Shown one piece after another: positions 39,023 to 46,738 of a stretch of DNA of 64,000 nt (positions within the stretch are counted from its first letter, which is position 1; each line of letters begins with the position of its first letter). The translations under genes and the position numbers were made by a program. Location: NCBI GenBank assembly GCA_963754645.1, contig CAVWGP010000012.1:1031656-1095655 (forward strand), given 5' to 3'. This stretch comes from CAVWGP01 sp963754645 (lineage in GTDB: Bacteria; Pseudomonadota; Alphaproteobacteria; Bin65). Below the pieces are notes generated by a model. It had not been told where the DNA came from and did not search any database. It saw only the letters and a program-made list of their open reading frames with translations.

Positions 39023-39388
39023 ATGAAGCCCCTTCGCCCGATCCGAACCGAACGCGACTACGATGCGGCGCTGCGCGAAGTCGACCGCCTGTTCCGCGCC
39101 AAGCCGGGCACGGCGGATCACGACCGCATGGAAGTGCTGGTTACGCTGATCGAGAAGTACGAGGAACAGCACTATCCGATGCCGCCGCCCGATCCCGTTG
39201 CCGCGATCCGCTTCCACATGGAGCGAAAAGGCCTGACCCGCAAAGATCTCGCGCCGCTGATCGGTGGCCGCAGCCGCGTTTCCGAGGTTCTGAGCCGCAA
39301 GCGCCCGCTGACGCTCGCCATGATGCGCCGCCTGCACCAGGACTGGGACATCCCCGCCGATGTGCTGATCCGCGAAAGCCGGCGGTAG
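39023..39388 (+). CDS. higA: HigA-type antitoxin, XRE helix-turn-helix
   Basis: A 121-residue protein. The first half carries the family block ADHDRMEVLVTLIEKYEEQH; an XRE HTH follows (IRFHMERKGLTRKDLAPLIG...RVSEVLSRKRPLTLAMMRRL). It neutralises HigB and should bind the TCCCAA-A-TTGGGA palindrome upstream of higB. The start MKPLRPIRTERD at 39023 is favoured over 38981, which lies inside higB. A decayed relative is at 44606-44899. Confidence 0.9.
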   Translation: MKPLRPIRTERDYDAALREVDRLFRAKPGTADHDRMEVLVTLIEKYEEQHYPMPPPDPVAAIRFHMERKGLTRKDLAPLIGGRSRVSEVLSRKRPLTLAMMRRLHQDWDIPADVLIRESRR

Positions 39389-39530
39389 CGCGGCTTCGCT
39401 ACGACGCGAACAGGCCCGGCGTGTTGTCGCGGAAAATCTTGCGCCGGCCGGCGTGGCCGCAAATGAAATCACGCTGACACACGGCCTCATGCGCCAAAGA
39501 TAGCAGCCGCGGCCCGCGCCGCGAAGCGGA

Positions 39531-40030
39531 TCAAGGGCGGGACGCGGCGGGATCCGGCGCCGCCTTGGGCTGGGCGCCGCCCTCGCCCTCCGCCCGCAGC
39601 GTGCCCTTGCCGACATTGCACGGCGCGCACAGCGTGCGCAGGTTCTCGATCGCCGTTTTGCCGCCCGCGGCTTGCGGCGAAACGTGATCGACATGGAGGA
39701 CGACGCCCGGATCCGCCGCCGGATTGGCGCCGCACAGGGTGCAGCGGAAACGGTCGCGCAGCATGACCTTGTAGCGGAGCTGGACGCTCATCCGGAGCGC
39801 GCCTTCGACTGTCTCGCGCTTGACCTCGAGCTTGGCGCGGAACGCCTTGCCGTGGGCATAGGCCATTTGCTTCGGGCCGGAGCGCGTGCCCGGCATGGGC
39901 CAGGCCGATTTGTCGCCGTCGCGATAGGCGACGAAGGCGGCCAGCGCGTTACCCCAGCAGCCGAAGCGGTGGTAGTAGGTTTCGGACGTGATGCGCGAGG
40001 GCGGGCCGTTGGCCTCCCATTTGCACGGCG
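39531..40030 (-). pseudogene. HNH endonuclease, copy 2, 5'-truncated
   Basis: It retains part of the second repeat (PPSRITSETYYHRFGCWGNA) and the whole HNH domain (CTLCGANP, VVLHVDHVSPQAAGG, CAPCNVGKGTL). The first repeat and the start are missing; upstream lies the TMEM175-like gene. It is closest to copy 3: the HNH part differs by only a few residues. The long ORF extending to 40364 is antisense to the TMEM175-like gene. Confidence 0.78.
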
Positions 40031-40124
40031 CGATCAGCGCTTGGCAGCGAAACCCGAAGCGCGGCAATATCCGCGCCGCGCCGCGTCGTGCCGCGCCGCG
40101 CAATGTCGCCAGGAGGAAGACCGA

Positions 40125-40727
40125 ATGGGCAAGGGCCGGCTCGAAGCCTTCAGCGACGGCGTGCTCGCGATCGTCATCACCATCATGGTGCTGGAGATGA
40201 AGGTGCCGCATGGCGGCGACATCGCCACGCTCAAGCCGCTCGCGCCGGTGCTGCTGAGCTATGTGCTGAGCTTTTTCTACGTTGGAATTTATTGGAACAA
40301 TCATCACCACATGCTGCACGCCGTGCACGCGGTCAACGGCCGCATCCTGTGGGCCAATCTGCATCTGCTGTTCTGGCTGTCGCTGGTCCCGTTCGTCACC
40401 GGCTGGATGGGCGAGAACAATTTCGCCGCCCTGCCGGTGGCGCTCTACGGCGCGGTGCTGCTAATGGCCGGATGCGCCTACTACATTCTCTCGCGCGCGC
40501 TGATTGCTCATCACGGCAAGGCGTCGATGTTGGCGGCGGCAGTCGGCCGCGATCTCAAGGGCAAGATTTCGGTCGTCATCTATGCGGGCGCGATCCCGCT
40601 CGCCTTCGTCAATCCTTGGATCGCCTTTGCACTCTACGTCGCGGTCGGCCTGCTCTGGGTCGTCCCCGACCGCCGCGTCGAGAAGGCGCTGGCGAAACAC
40701 GCGGCGGGCGAAACCGCGCCGCGCTGA
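40125..40727 (+). CDS. TMEM175-like (DUF1211) potassium channel family protein
   Basis: A 200-residue membrane protein with the hallmark first helix EAFSDGVLAIVITIMVLEM (the FSDG motif lines the pore in TMEM175) and about six hydrophobic segments. Bacterial members form K+-selective leak channels. AGGAGG precedes the ATG at 40125 by 8 bases. It abuts the truncated HNH copy 2, whose 5' end it may have replaced. Confidence 0.88.
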   Translation: MGKGRLEAFSDGVLAIVITIMVLEMKVPHGGDIATLKPLAPVLLSYVLSFFYVGIYWNNHHHMLHAVHAVNGRILWANLHLLFWLSLVPFVTGWMGENNFAALPVALYGAVLLMAGCAYYILSRALIAHHGKASMLAAAVGRDLKGKISVVIYAGAIPLAFVNPWIAFALYVAVGLLWVVPDRRVEKALAKHAAGETAPR

Positions 40728-40762
40728 CCGCGTCATGCCAACCGGCCGCTGCCGAAGCGCCG

Positions 40763-41869
40763 CTACGGCACGAAGGTCAGGAACGCGAAGGTGGCGAACA
40801 GCACGAGATGCACGAAGCCGGAGAGGATGTTGGTGCGCCCGGTCGCGAAGGTCAGCAGGCTGATGCCGAAGGTGAGCGCCAAAAGGACCGTATCCTTCGC
40901 ATCGAGGCCGAGCACGAGCTCCTTGCCGATCATGATGTTCGCCGCGGCGACGGCGGGGATGGTGAGGCCGATCGTCGCCAGCGACGAGCCGAGCGCGAGA
41001 TTGATGCTTTTCTGCAGCTGATCGCGGCGCGCCGCCTGGATCGCCGCGAGCCCTTCGGGCAGGAGCACCAGGAGCGCCAGGACGACGCCGGCGACTGCCG
41101 CCGGCGCTTCGGCACGGGCGAGCCCAACGTCGAGCACCGCCGCGAATTTCTTCGCCAGGAGGATGACGGCGATGAGCGAGAAGAGCAGGAAGGCGACGCT
41201 GGCTGCGATGGCGCGGTTCGATGGCCCATGTCCCTGCGGCCCGGCCGCGTCCTCGTCGAGCTCGGCAACGAAGTAATCGCGGTGCCGGACGGTCTGGATA
41301 TAGAGAAACACGGCATAGAGCGCGATCGTCGCCGCGGCGACGAAGACGAGCTGCCCGGTCGAGAAAACCGGCCCCGGCACGGCGCGGGTGTGGTTGGGCA
41401 ACACCAAGGTCAGCACCGCGAGCGCCATCAAGACGATGAGATAGGCGCCGGCCCCCGTCACGCGGAAGGTTTGCTCGCGATAATGCATCCCGCCGATGAC
41501 GATGCAGAGCCCAACCAGGCCGTTGCACACGATCATGATGACGGCAAACACCAAATCGCGCGCCAGCGTCGAGCTACCTTCGCTGCCGATCATGATCGAG
41601 GTGATGAGCGCGACCTCGATCACCGTGACCGCGCCGGTCAACACCAGCGTGCCGTAAGGCTCGCCGATGCGATGGGCGATGATTTCGGAATGGTGCACGG
41701 CCGCGAACACCGTGCCGAACAGGACCGGGACCAGCGCCAGCGCGAGCGCGACGCCGAGCGGCGACGCGACGAATGCGCCGCCGGCGCCGAGCAGCGATGC
41801 GAGCGCGAAAAATGCAGCGGCGACGATCGGAAACGCCCAGACCATCGCCGGGCCGACCCGGCGCCTCAT
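40763..41869 (-). CDS. ChaA-type Ca2+/cation:proton antiporter
   Basis: A 368-residue CaCA-superfamily exchanger with two inverted halves of about five helices each. The first alpha-repeat has VHHSEIIAHRIGEPYGTLVL and VTVIEVALI; the second has LLPEGLAAIQAARRDQLQKS and NLALGSSLATIGLTIP. An acidic loop between the halves (ELDEDAAGPQGHG) fits the family. It exports Ca2+, Na+ or K+ in exchange for H+. The start MRRRVGPAMVWAF at 41869 is chosen from homology. It is convergent with the TMEM175-like gene, so the two cation transporters are neighbours. Confidence 0.9.
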   Translation of the reverse strand: MRRRVGPAMVWAFPIVAAAFFALASLLGAGGAFVASPLGVALALALVPVLFGTVFAAVHHSEIIAHRIGEPYGTLVLTGAVTVIEVALITSIMIGSEGSSTLARDLVFAVIMIVCNGLVGLCIVIGGMHYREQTFRVTGAGAYLIVLMALAVLTLVLPNHTRAVPGPVFSTGQLVFVAAATIALYAVFLYIQTVRHRDYFVAELDEDAAGPQGHGPSNRAIAASVAFLLFSLIAVILLAKKFAAVLDVGLARAEAPAAVAGVVLALLVLLPEGLAAIQAARRDQLQKSINLALGSSLATIGLTIPAVAAANIMIGKELVLGLDAKDTVLLALTFGISLLTFATGRTNILSGFVHLVLFATFAFLTFVP

Positions 41870-41936
41870 GATATTCCGCTCGTGCTTCGTCTCATGCGCG
41901 AAGGATAGCGGCCACGGCGCGCGCGGTGAAGCGAAA

Positions 41937-42738
41937 TCAAGCCGAAGGCTGCGCAAGGCTCGACGGGACCATCGACTCGGCGCCGCCCTCGCCCTCCGCC
42001 CGCAGCGTGCCCTTGCCGACATTGCACGGCGCGCACAGCGTGCGCAGATTCTCGATCGAAGTCCTGCCGCCCGCGGCCTGCGGCGCAACATGATCGACAT
42101 GGAGGACGACGTTCGGATCCGCCGCCGGATTGGCGCCGCACAGGGTGCAGCGGAAGCGGTCGCGCAGCATGACCTTGTAGCGGAGCTGGACGCCGATCGC
42201 GACGCGGCCTTGCGCCGTCTCGCGCTTGACCTCGGCGGCGGCGCGGAACGCACGGCCATGCGCCATGCCGCCCTGCTTCGGGCCGCGCTTGCCGCCCGTC
42301 ATCGGCCATGCCGCCTTGTCGCCGTTGCGATAGGCGACATAGGCGGCGAGCGCGTTGCGCCAAGTGCCGAAGCGAGAGGGATAGGTGCCGCCGCCGACGC
42401 GCGAGGGCGGCGCGTCGGCCTCTTCCTTGGTCGGCGCGCGCCGGTGATGGAGCCACAGCCGGTGCATGTTGGCGTGGCATTCCTCCCAGGTGTATTTGTG
42501 GCCCATGGCCATCGGCCGGAGTGTCTTGATCAGTCCGGCGCGCGCCAGCGTTTCCTGCCACGAACCGAAGCGGCGTTGCAGCGTGTTGCCTGCAGATCGG
42601 GCTGTGCTTGCGGAACTCTGGCCAGCGTGTAGTGGCCATGGACCAGCTTGGCGACGCGCCGCACCTCGCCGAGCAAGGCGTTGTCGGGATAGCGCACGCG
42701 ACGGCCCGCGGTATCGATACATGCCGAGCTTGAGCATG
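41937..42738 (-). pseudogene. HNH endonuclease with homing-associated repeats, copy 3, frameshifted
   Basis: The first repeat is spread over three frames: RYPDNALLGEVRRVAKLVHG, then FRKHSPI, then TLQRRFGSWQETLARAGL. The second repeat (YTWEECHANMHRLWLHH) and the HNH domain (CTLCGANP, VVLHVDHVAPQAAGG, CAPCNVGKGTL) are intact. Two indels near 42590-42630 break only the first repeat. The upstream 25-bp dyad and REP-like hairpin parallel those of copy 1. Confidence 0.78.
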
Positions 42739-42802
42739 GGGAATTCGCCTGATTGTTGATCCGATGACGGGCCATTATAGCCGATTGTATTTTTCCCCGC
42801 AC

Positions 42803-42827
42803 CGTACAGGATAAATCCTATGGTACG
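42803..42827 (-). promoter_or_regulatory. 25-bp dyad upstream of HNH copy 3
   Basis: CGTAC...GTACG arms with an inner AGGAT/ATCCT pair, the same length and mostly the same bases as at 28707-28731. A TATAAT on the minus strand lies about 30 bases closer to the gene (42771-42776). The stretch from 42828 to 43219 has no gene apart from the REP-like sequence. Confidence 0.5.
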
Positions 42828-42840
42828 GAAGGGCCGGCGG

Positions 42841-42888
42841 CAGGGGCCAAGCCTGGCACCGGCGGCGCCCAAGGGGTCAGGCCCCTGC
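42841..42888. repeat. REP-like sequence with GGGGTCAGGCCCCTG
   Basis: CAGGGGCC near 42841 and GGTCAGGCCCCTG near 42876-42888 are inverted partners, separated by a GC-rich loop that holds a second small dyad. It is the counterpart of 28795-28832. Confidence 0.5.
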
Positions 42889-43219
42889 AGCCGATGCGAG
42901 CGGCGCCGTACAGGGTAAGGGCGGAATTCGCGTCGCGCGGATACTGGCAGAGGCGCGGCGGTAAGGGCGAAACCGGCGCCCAAATCTTTGAACGCGTTGC
43001 AATTCCAGGCGTGGCTCGGCGGCGGCGCTCGCCATAGGTGCCATGCCGGGGCGGCGAATTCCGCCCGGCGCTTTACAGGTTGGGGGCAAGTGGGCGAACG
43101 TCCGGAGCTGCCGCATCGGCCGCCTTACGACGCCGGCCTTCTCCGCCTCGACCGCGCCGTCGTGACGTTGCTCGGGCTGGCGTGGCGACGGCGCCAGCGC
43201 CGATCGCCTCGTAATCCAC

Positions 43220-43260
43220 TTTATACAGTTAGGAATATCGGGTAATATGGGCAACCATAT
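43220..43260 (+). promoter_or_regulatory. vapBC promoter/operator
   Basis: TTTATA (43220) and TAATAT (43243-43248) are spaced by 17 bases. The inverted repeat ATATGG-GCAA-CCATAT (43245-43260) overlaps the -10 box, as expected for VapBC autoregulation. A leader of about 30 bases with AAAGGA follows. Confidence 0.55.
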
Positions 43261-43284
43261 CGGCCGAGCGAAAGGACCCGCGGC

Positions 43285-43530
43285 ATGAAGACGACCATCG
43301 AGATCGCCGATCCGCTGCTGCGCGCGGCGCGCAAGCTCGCGTCGCGCGAGGGCGTCACCTTGAAAGCGCTGGTCGAGCGCGGGCTGCATCGCGTCATCGC
43401 CGAGACCGAGGGCGGCGCGCCGTTTCGCCTGCGCAAGGCGAGCTTCAAGGGCAAGGGGCTGCAGCCCGACATGGCGGACGCCGATTGGCGGCGCATCCGG
43501 CAAAAGGCCTATGAAGGACGCGGCGGTTGA
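43285..43530 (+). CDS. vapB: VapB-type antitoxin
   Basis: An 81-residue antitoxin with a ribbon-helix-helix start (MKTTIEIADPLLRAARKLAS) and a C-terminal tail that should wrap the toxin (GLQPDMADADWRRIRQKAYE). AAAGGA precedes the ATG. Its TGA overlaps the VapC TTG start by 4 bases (TTGA), ensuring coupled translation. It resembles the DUF2191 group of VapB proteins. Confidence 0.88.
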   Translation: MKTTIEIADPLLRAARKLASREGVTLKALVERGLHRVIAETEGGAPFRLRKASFKGKGLQPDMADADWRRIRQKAYEGRGG

Positions 43531-43961
43531 TCGCGGTCGACACGAATATCCTGGTATACGCGCACCGCGCGGAATCGCCGTTTCACGAACTGGCGGCGCG
43601 CCGCGTCGCCGAGCTGGCCGAGGGGCCGGCGTCGTGGGGGCTGCCCTGGCCGTGCCTGCATGAGTTCCTCGCCATCGTCACGCATCCGCGAATCTACGCG
43701 CCGCCCACGCCGCTGCCGCGCGCGCTCGAACAGGTCGATGCGTGGCTCGAATCGCCCACCGTCGCCCTTTTGTCCGAATCGGCATCGCACTGGAGCACCT
43801 TGCGCGCTCTGCTCGAAGCCGGCCGCATCGCCGGTCCCGCGATCCACGACGCCCGCGTCGCCGCCCTGTGCCGCCAGCACGGCGTCCGCACCCTGTGGTC
43901 GGCGGATCGCGATTTCGCCCGCTTCGCCGGCGTGACGGCGTTCAATCCGCTGGTGGGGTAG
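43527..43961 (+). CDS. vapC: VapC-type PIN ribonuclease toxin
   Basis: A 144-residue PIN protein. The acidic site is seen as VDTNILVYAHR (first Asp), LHEFLAIV (Glu), IHDARVAALC (Asp) and SADRDFARF (Asp). The start is TTG, overlapping the antitoxin stop. VapC toxins cut tRNA or rRNA at defined sites; the target here is unknown. The frame is intact, so this is probably a working module. Confidence 0.9.
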   Translation: MIAVDTNILVYAHRAESPFHELAARRVAELAEGPASWGLPWPCLHEFLAIVTHPRIYAPPTPLPRALEQVDAWLESPTVALLSESASHWSTLRALLEAGRIAGPAIHDARVAALCRQHGVRTLWSADRDFARFAGVTAFNPLVG

Positions 43962-44090
43962 AAGATGAATGAAGTTTCCGCGATCTCCGCATCGCCCAAC
44001 TCGCGCTACGAGCTATGTTCCGACGGCTCTTTGGGCAATGTGCGTCGAATTGAGCAAGCCCGGAATTTCCTTATTTTGAGCGGAAGGTCC

Positions 44091-44453
44091 TCATTTGATA
44101 ATGTTATGTTTTCTCATAATTGTATGCACCCAATTCTCTGACGCTGCCGTGCCGTTTCTAATAATTAAGATAGCCTCGTTCGCTGCGTATTCGACCGATT
44201 GCACAAATTCAGTGCTGAACCCCTCTCGCGTCATTCGTTCCTTCAAGCCAGCTAGATCGACGCAGATTTCTATTATTTCGGCAACGCAAGCCTCGCTGAA
44301 AATCGACGGATCTAGACCAGCCTTCTTGACCAATTGCTTAAACATGGCACGCCCCGAGACATGAGGCGAAACAAAAGCGCCAAGAGTCACTTTGAGCAGA
44401 ATCCATCCAACGAATACTGCGCCAACTGCGACAAAAATCCAAACAACGTCCAA
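44091..44453 (-). CDS. Hypothetical single-span membrane protein
   Basis: A 120-residue ORF in AT-rich DNA. An N-terminal helix (WIFVAVGAVFVGWILLKVTL) is followed by a soluble helical domain (ACVAEIIEICVDLAGLKERM). The start would be TTG at 44453, preceded by a stop. No family is recognised. Low GC compared with both neighbours suggests acquisition. It could be spurious, but the hydrophobic profile is gene-like. Confidence 0.45.
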   Translation of the reverse strand: MDVVWIFVAVGAVFVGWILLKVTLGAFVSPHVSGRAMFKQLVKKAGLDPSIFSEACVAEIIEICVDLAGLKERMTREGFSTEFVQSVEYAANEAILIIRNGTAASENWVHTIMRKHNIIK

Positions 44454-44605
44454 TTAGGTTGTCTCCACCTGTGAGATGTTGACGGAATTACTCCGCTAAT
44501 TGTCAGGATTGGGCATACTAGTGACTTGCGGCGCAAGTCACGCTGCCGCGCTGACGCGAGCAAGGCGATTTTTTTGGCGAGCGCCTGTTTGCCGCGAAGT
44601 CGAAC

Positions 44606-44899
44606 GGCGGATCACGACCGCATGGACGTGCTGGCGACGCTGGTCGAGAAATACGAGGAGCGGCACTATCCGATACCGTCGCCCGGTCCCGTCGCCGCAA
44701 TTCGCCTCGACATGGTGCAGAAGGGCCTGACCCGCAACGATCTGGCGCTGCCGATCGGCGGCCTCAAGAACGGAAATCAATGAGCTGCGTTTCCGAGGCG
44801 CTCGGCCGCAATCGGAAGCTGATGCTCACCATGATGTGCCGACCGCACCGGCGCTGGGGTATACCCGCCAATATGCTGATCCGCGAGAACCGGCAGTAG
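44606..44899 (+). pseudogene. HigA-like antitoxin remnant
   Basis: It copies residues 32-121 of the HigA at 39023: ADHDRMDVLATLVEKYEERH, LDMVQKGLTRNDLALPIGG, then after a shift VSEALGRNRKLMLTMM and IPANMLIRENRQ, ending TAG at 44897. The start is missing and the frame breaks in the recognition helix. There is no toxin beside it. It is diverged enough to be an old duplicate or an independent relic. Confidence 0.72.
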
Positions 44900-44934
44900 C
44901 GGGTGCGGCGAGCGACGCTAGCGGCGCGCCGCCG

Positions 44935-45246
44935 TCAAACCAGCTCCACCCGCAGTTCGCGCCCAACCGCGCGCGCCGCGCGCGTCAGCGTCGCCAGCGT
45001 CACCAACTCGTTGTCGGGGTCGAGCAGCCGGTCGAGCTGGGCGCGGCTCGTCCGCATCCGCCTCGCGAGCGCGGATTTGCTGAGGTTTCGATCCCGCATG
45101 AGGGCAGCGAGCTGGCGTGCGATGACGCGCCTGGAGACGCGCTTGACGGCGCGCGCGGTGACCTCGCCGTGGATGCCGTCTTCCTTGAGAAAATCATCGA
45201 AGGACGTGCCGATGCGGCAATTCTTTTTCGATTGCTTCCGGTTCAA
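44935..45246 (-). CDS. XRE-family antitoxin-like regulator, orphan
   Basis: A 103-residue protein. FDDFLKEDGIHGEVTARAVK is followed by a helix-turn-helix (LSKSALARRMRTSRAQLDRLLDPDN), the pattern of antitoxins usually encoded after a RelE-like toxin. The start is TTG at 45246. No toxin is visible upstream: 45247-45490 holds only a short unrecognised reading frame. It may have lost its partner. Confidence 0.7.
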   Translation of the reverse strand: MNRKQSKKNCRIGTSFDDFLKEDGIHGEVTARAVKRVSRRVIARQLAALMRDRNLSKSALARRMRTSRAQLDRLLDPDNELVTLATLTRAARAVGRELRVELV

Positions 45247-45505
45247 GTCATTTCACTCCATCGGTTCGTAGCCCGCGCGCATTCTGTTCAATTTCGCGCC
45301 ACCCTTCCTCTCGCCGCCTGGGCCCCGGCTCGGTGGCCGGGGCGACGGTATAGAGTTTAGATAGGCGCGCCGGCCTCGATGCGCGGCGTGCGGGCGCCGC
45401 CCGCCTTCGACCCTCTATATTACCCAGCCCCCCGGCCCCACCCCTTCCCTTGCCCCTGGCCTGCCCTTCGTGCTTTAACCTCGGCCTTAGATGGAGGTTA
45501 TCTCC

Positions 45506-45757
45506 ATGGCGGAGAAGGGTTCGGTGCCGCCGGATATCCACAAGCTGAGCTTCGAGGAGGCCTTGGCCGAGCTCGAGAAAATCGTGCGCGCGCTCGAGGA
45601 AGGGCGCGGCAAGCTTGAGGATTCGATCCGCGCCTATGAGCGCGGCGCCGAGCTCAAGCGCCATTGCGAAGCCAAGCTCGGCGAGGCCCAGGCCAAGATC
45701 GACAAGATCGTCGTCGGCGCCGACGGCAAGCCCGCGACCGAAGCTTTCTCCGGCTAG
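45506..45757 (+). CDS. xseB: Exodeoxyribonuclease VII small subunit
   Basis: An 83-residue coiled-coil protein with the family core LSFEEALAELEKIVRALEEG and RAYERGAELKRHCEAKLGEA. It assembles with XseA to degrade single-stranded DNA. GGAGG lies 8 bases before the ATG at 45506. It is the first gene of the xseB-ispA-dxs unit, the usual order in many alphaproteobacteria. Confidence 0.95.
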   Translation: MAEKGSVPPDIHKLSFEEALAELEKIVRALEEGRGKLEDSIRAYERGAELKRHCEAKLGEAQAKIDKIVVGADGKPATEAFSG

Positions 45758-45792
45758 CGTTCTCATTCGTTTCACGTCTTCGAAGGATCGCC

Positions 45793-46725
45793 TTGCAACC
45801 CGCCCGTAGACCCGACCCCGCGCCCGATACCGGATCGAGCCTCGCCGAGGCGCTCGCCGCCGCGGCGCGCGAGGTCGAGGCCGAGCTCGGGCGGCTGATC
45901 CCGGCCGGCGAAGGCGCGTGGCAACGGGTGTGCGACGCCATGCGCTATGCGTGCCTGAACGGCGGCAAGCGGTTGCGGCCCTTCCTGGTGCTCGAAAGCG
46001 CGCGCCTGTTCGATGTGCCGCGCGCGCGGGCCCTGCGCGCCGCCGCCGCGATCGAGTTCGTGCATTGCTACTCGCTGGTGCATGACGACCTGCCGGCGAT
46101 GGACGACGACGATTTGCGCCGCGGCCAGCCGACCTGCCACATGAAATTCGACGAGGCGACGGCGATCCTGGCCGGCGACGCGCTGCTCACTTTGGCCTTC
46201 GAGGTGCTGGCGCATCCCGACACCCATCCCAATGGCGCGGTGCGCGCCGAGCTGGCGCTGGCGCTCGCCCGCGGCGCCGGGGCCGAGGGCATGGTGGGCG
46301 GGCAGATGTTCGATCTCGCCGCCGAAACGCCGGGTGCGGCGTTTTCGCTCGCCGAGATCACGCGGCTCCAGGCGATGAAGACCGGGCGGCTGTTCCGCTT
46401 CTGCTGCCAGGCCGGCGCCATCCTGGGCCAGGCGCCGCCGGCGGCGCGCCGCGCGCTCGAAGCCTATACCGACGATTTCGGCTTGGCCTTTCAGATCGCC
46501 GACGATTTGCTCGATGCCGAAGGCACCGAGGCCGAGACCGGCAAGCGCGTCGGCAAGGACGCGGCCGCGGGCAAGGCCACGTTCTTGACGCTTTTGGGCG
46601 CTAAGGGCGCGCGCGACAAGGCCAGGGAATTGACCGGCCGGGCCGCCGCGCACCTGGACTTGTTCATGGATAAGTCACAAATTCTACGCGAAGTTGCGCG
46701 GTTCGCCGTCGAACGGCGCCGCTAG
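45793..46725 (+). CDS. ispA: Polyprenyl (farnesyl) diphosphate synthase
   Basis: A 310-residue trans-prenyltransferase condensing IPP with allylic diphosphates. The first Asp-rich motif is in LVHDDLPAMDDDDLRRG and the second in QIADDLLDAEG. GGKRLRPFLVLES and the C-terminal basic residues also fit. The start is TTG at 45793, with AAGGA 6 bases upstream. The first ATG is far inside the domain. Small residues before the first motif suit a C15 to C20 product. Confidence 0.93.
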   Translation: MQPARRPDPAPDTGSSLAEALAAAAREVEAELGRLIPAGEGAWQRVCDAMRYACLNGGKRLRPFLVLESARLFDVPRARALRAAAAIEFVHCYSLVHDDLPAMDDDDLRRGQPTCHMKFDEATAILAGDALLTLAFEVLAHPDTHPNGAVRAELALALARGAGAEGMVGGQMFDLAAETPGAAFSLAEITRLQAMKTGRLFRFCCQAGAILGQAPPAARRALEAYTDDFGLAFQIADDLLDAEGTEAETGKRVGKDAAAGKATFLTLLGAKGARDKARELTGRAAAHLDLFMDKSQILREVARFAVERRR

Positions 46726-46738
46726 GGAGACAGGGATC

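Noticed and set aside
40031..40364. N-terminal extension of HNH copy 2
   Set aside because: The extension is antisense to the TMEM175-like gene and lacks the repeat motifs of copy 1.
45247..45490. Toxin gene partner of the XRE antitoxin
   Set aside because: The reading frame upstream is short and shows no RelE/HigB features.
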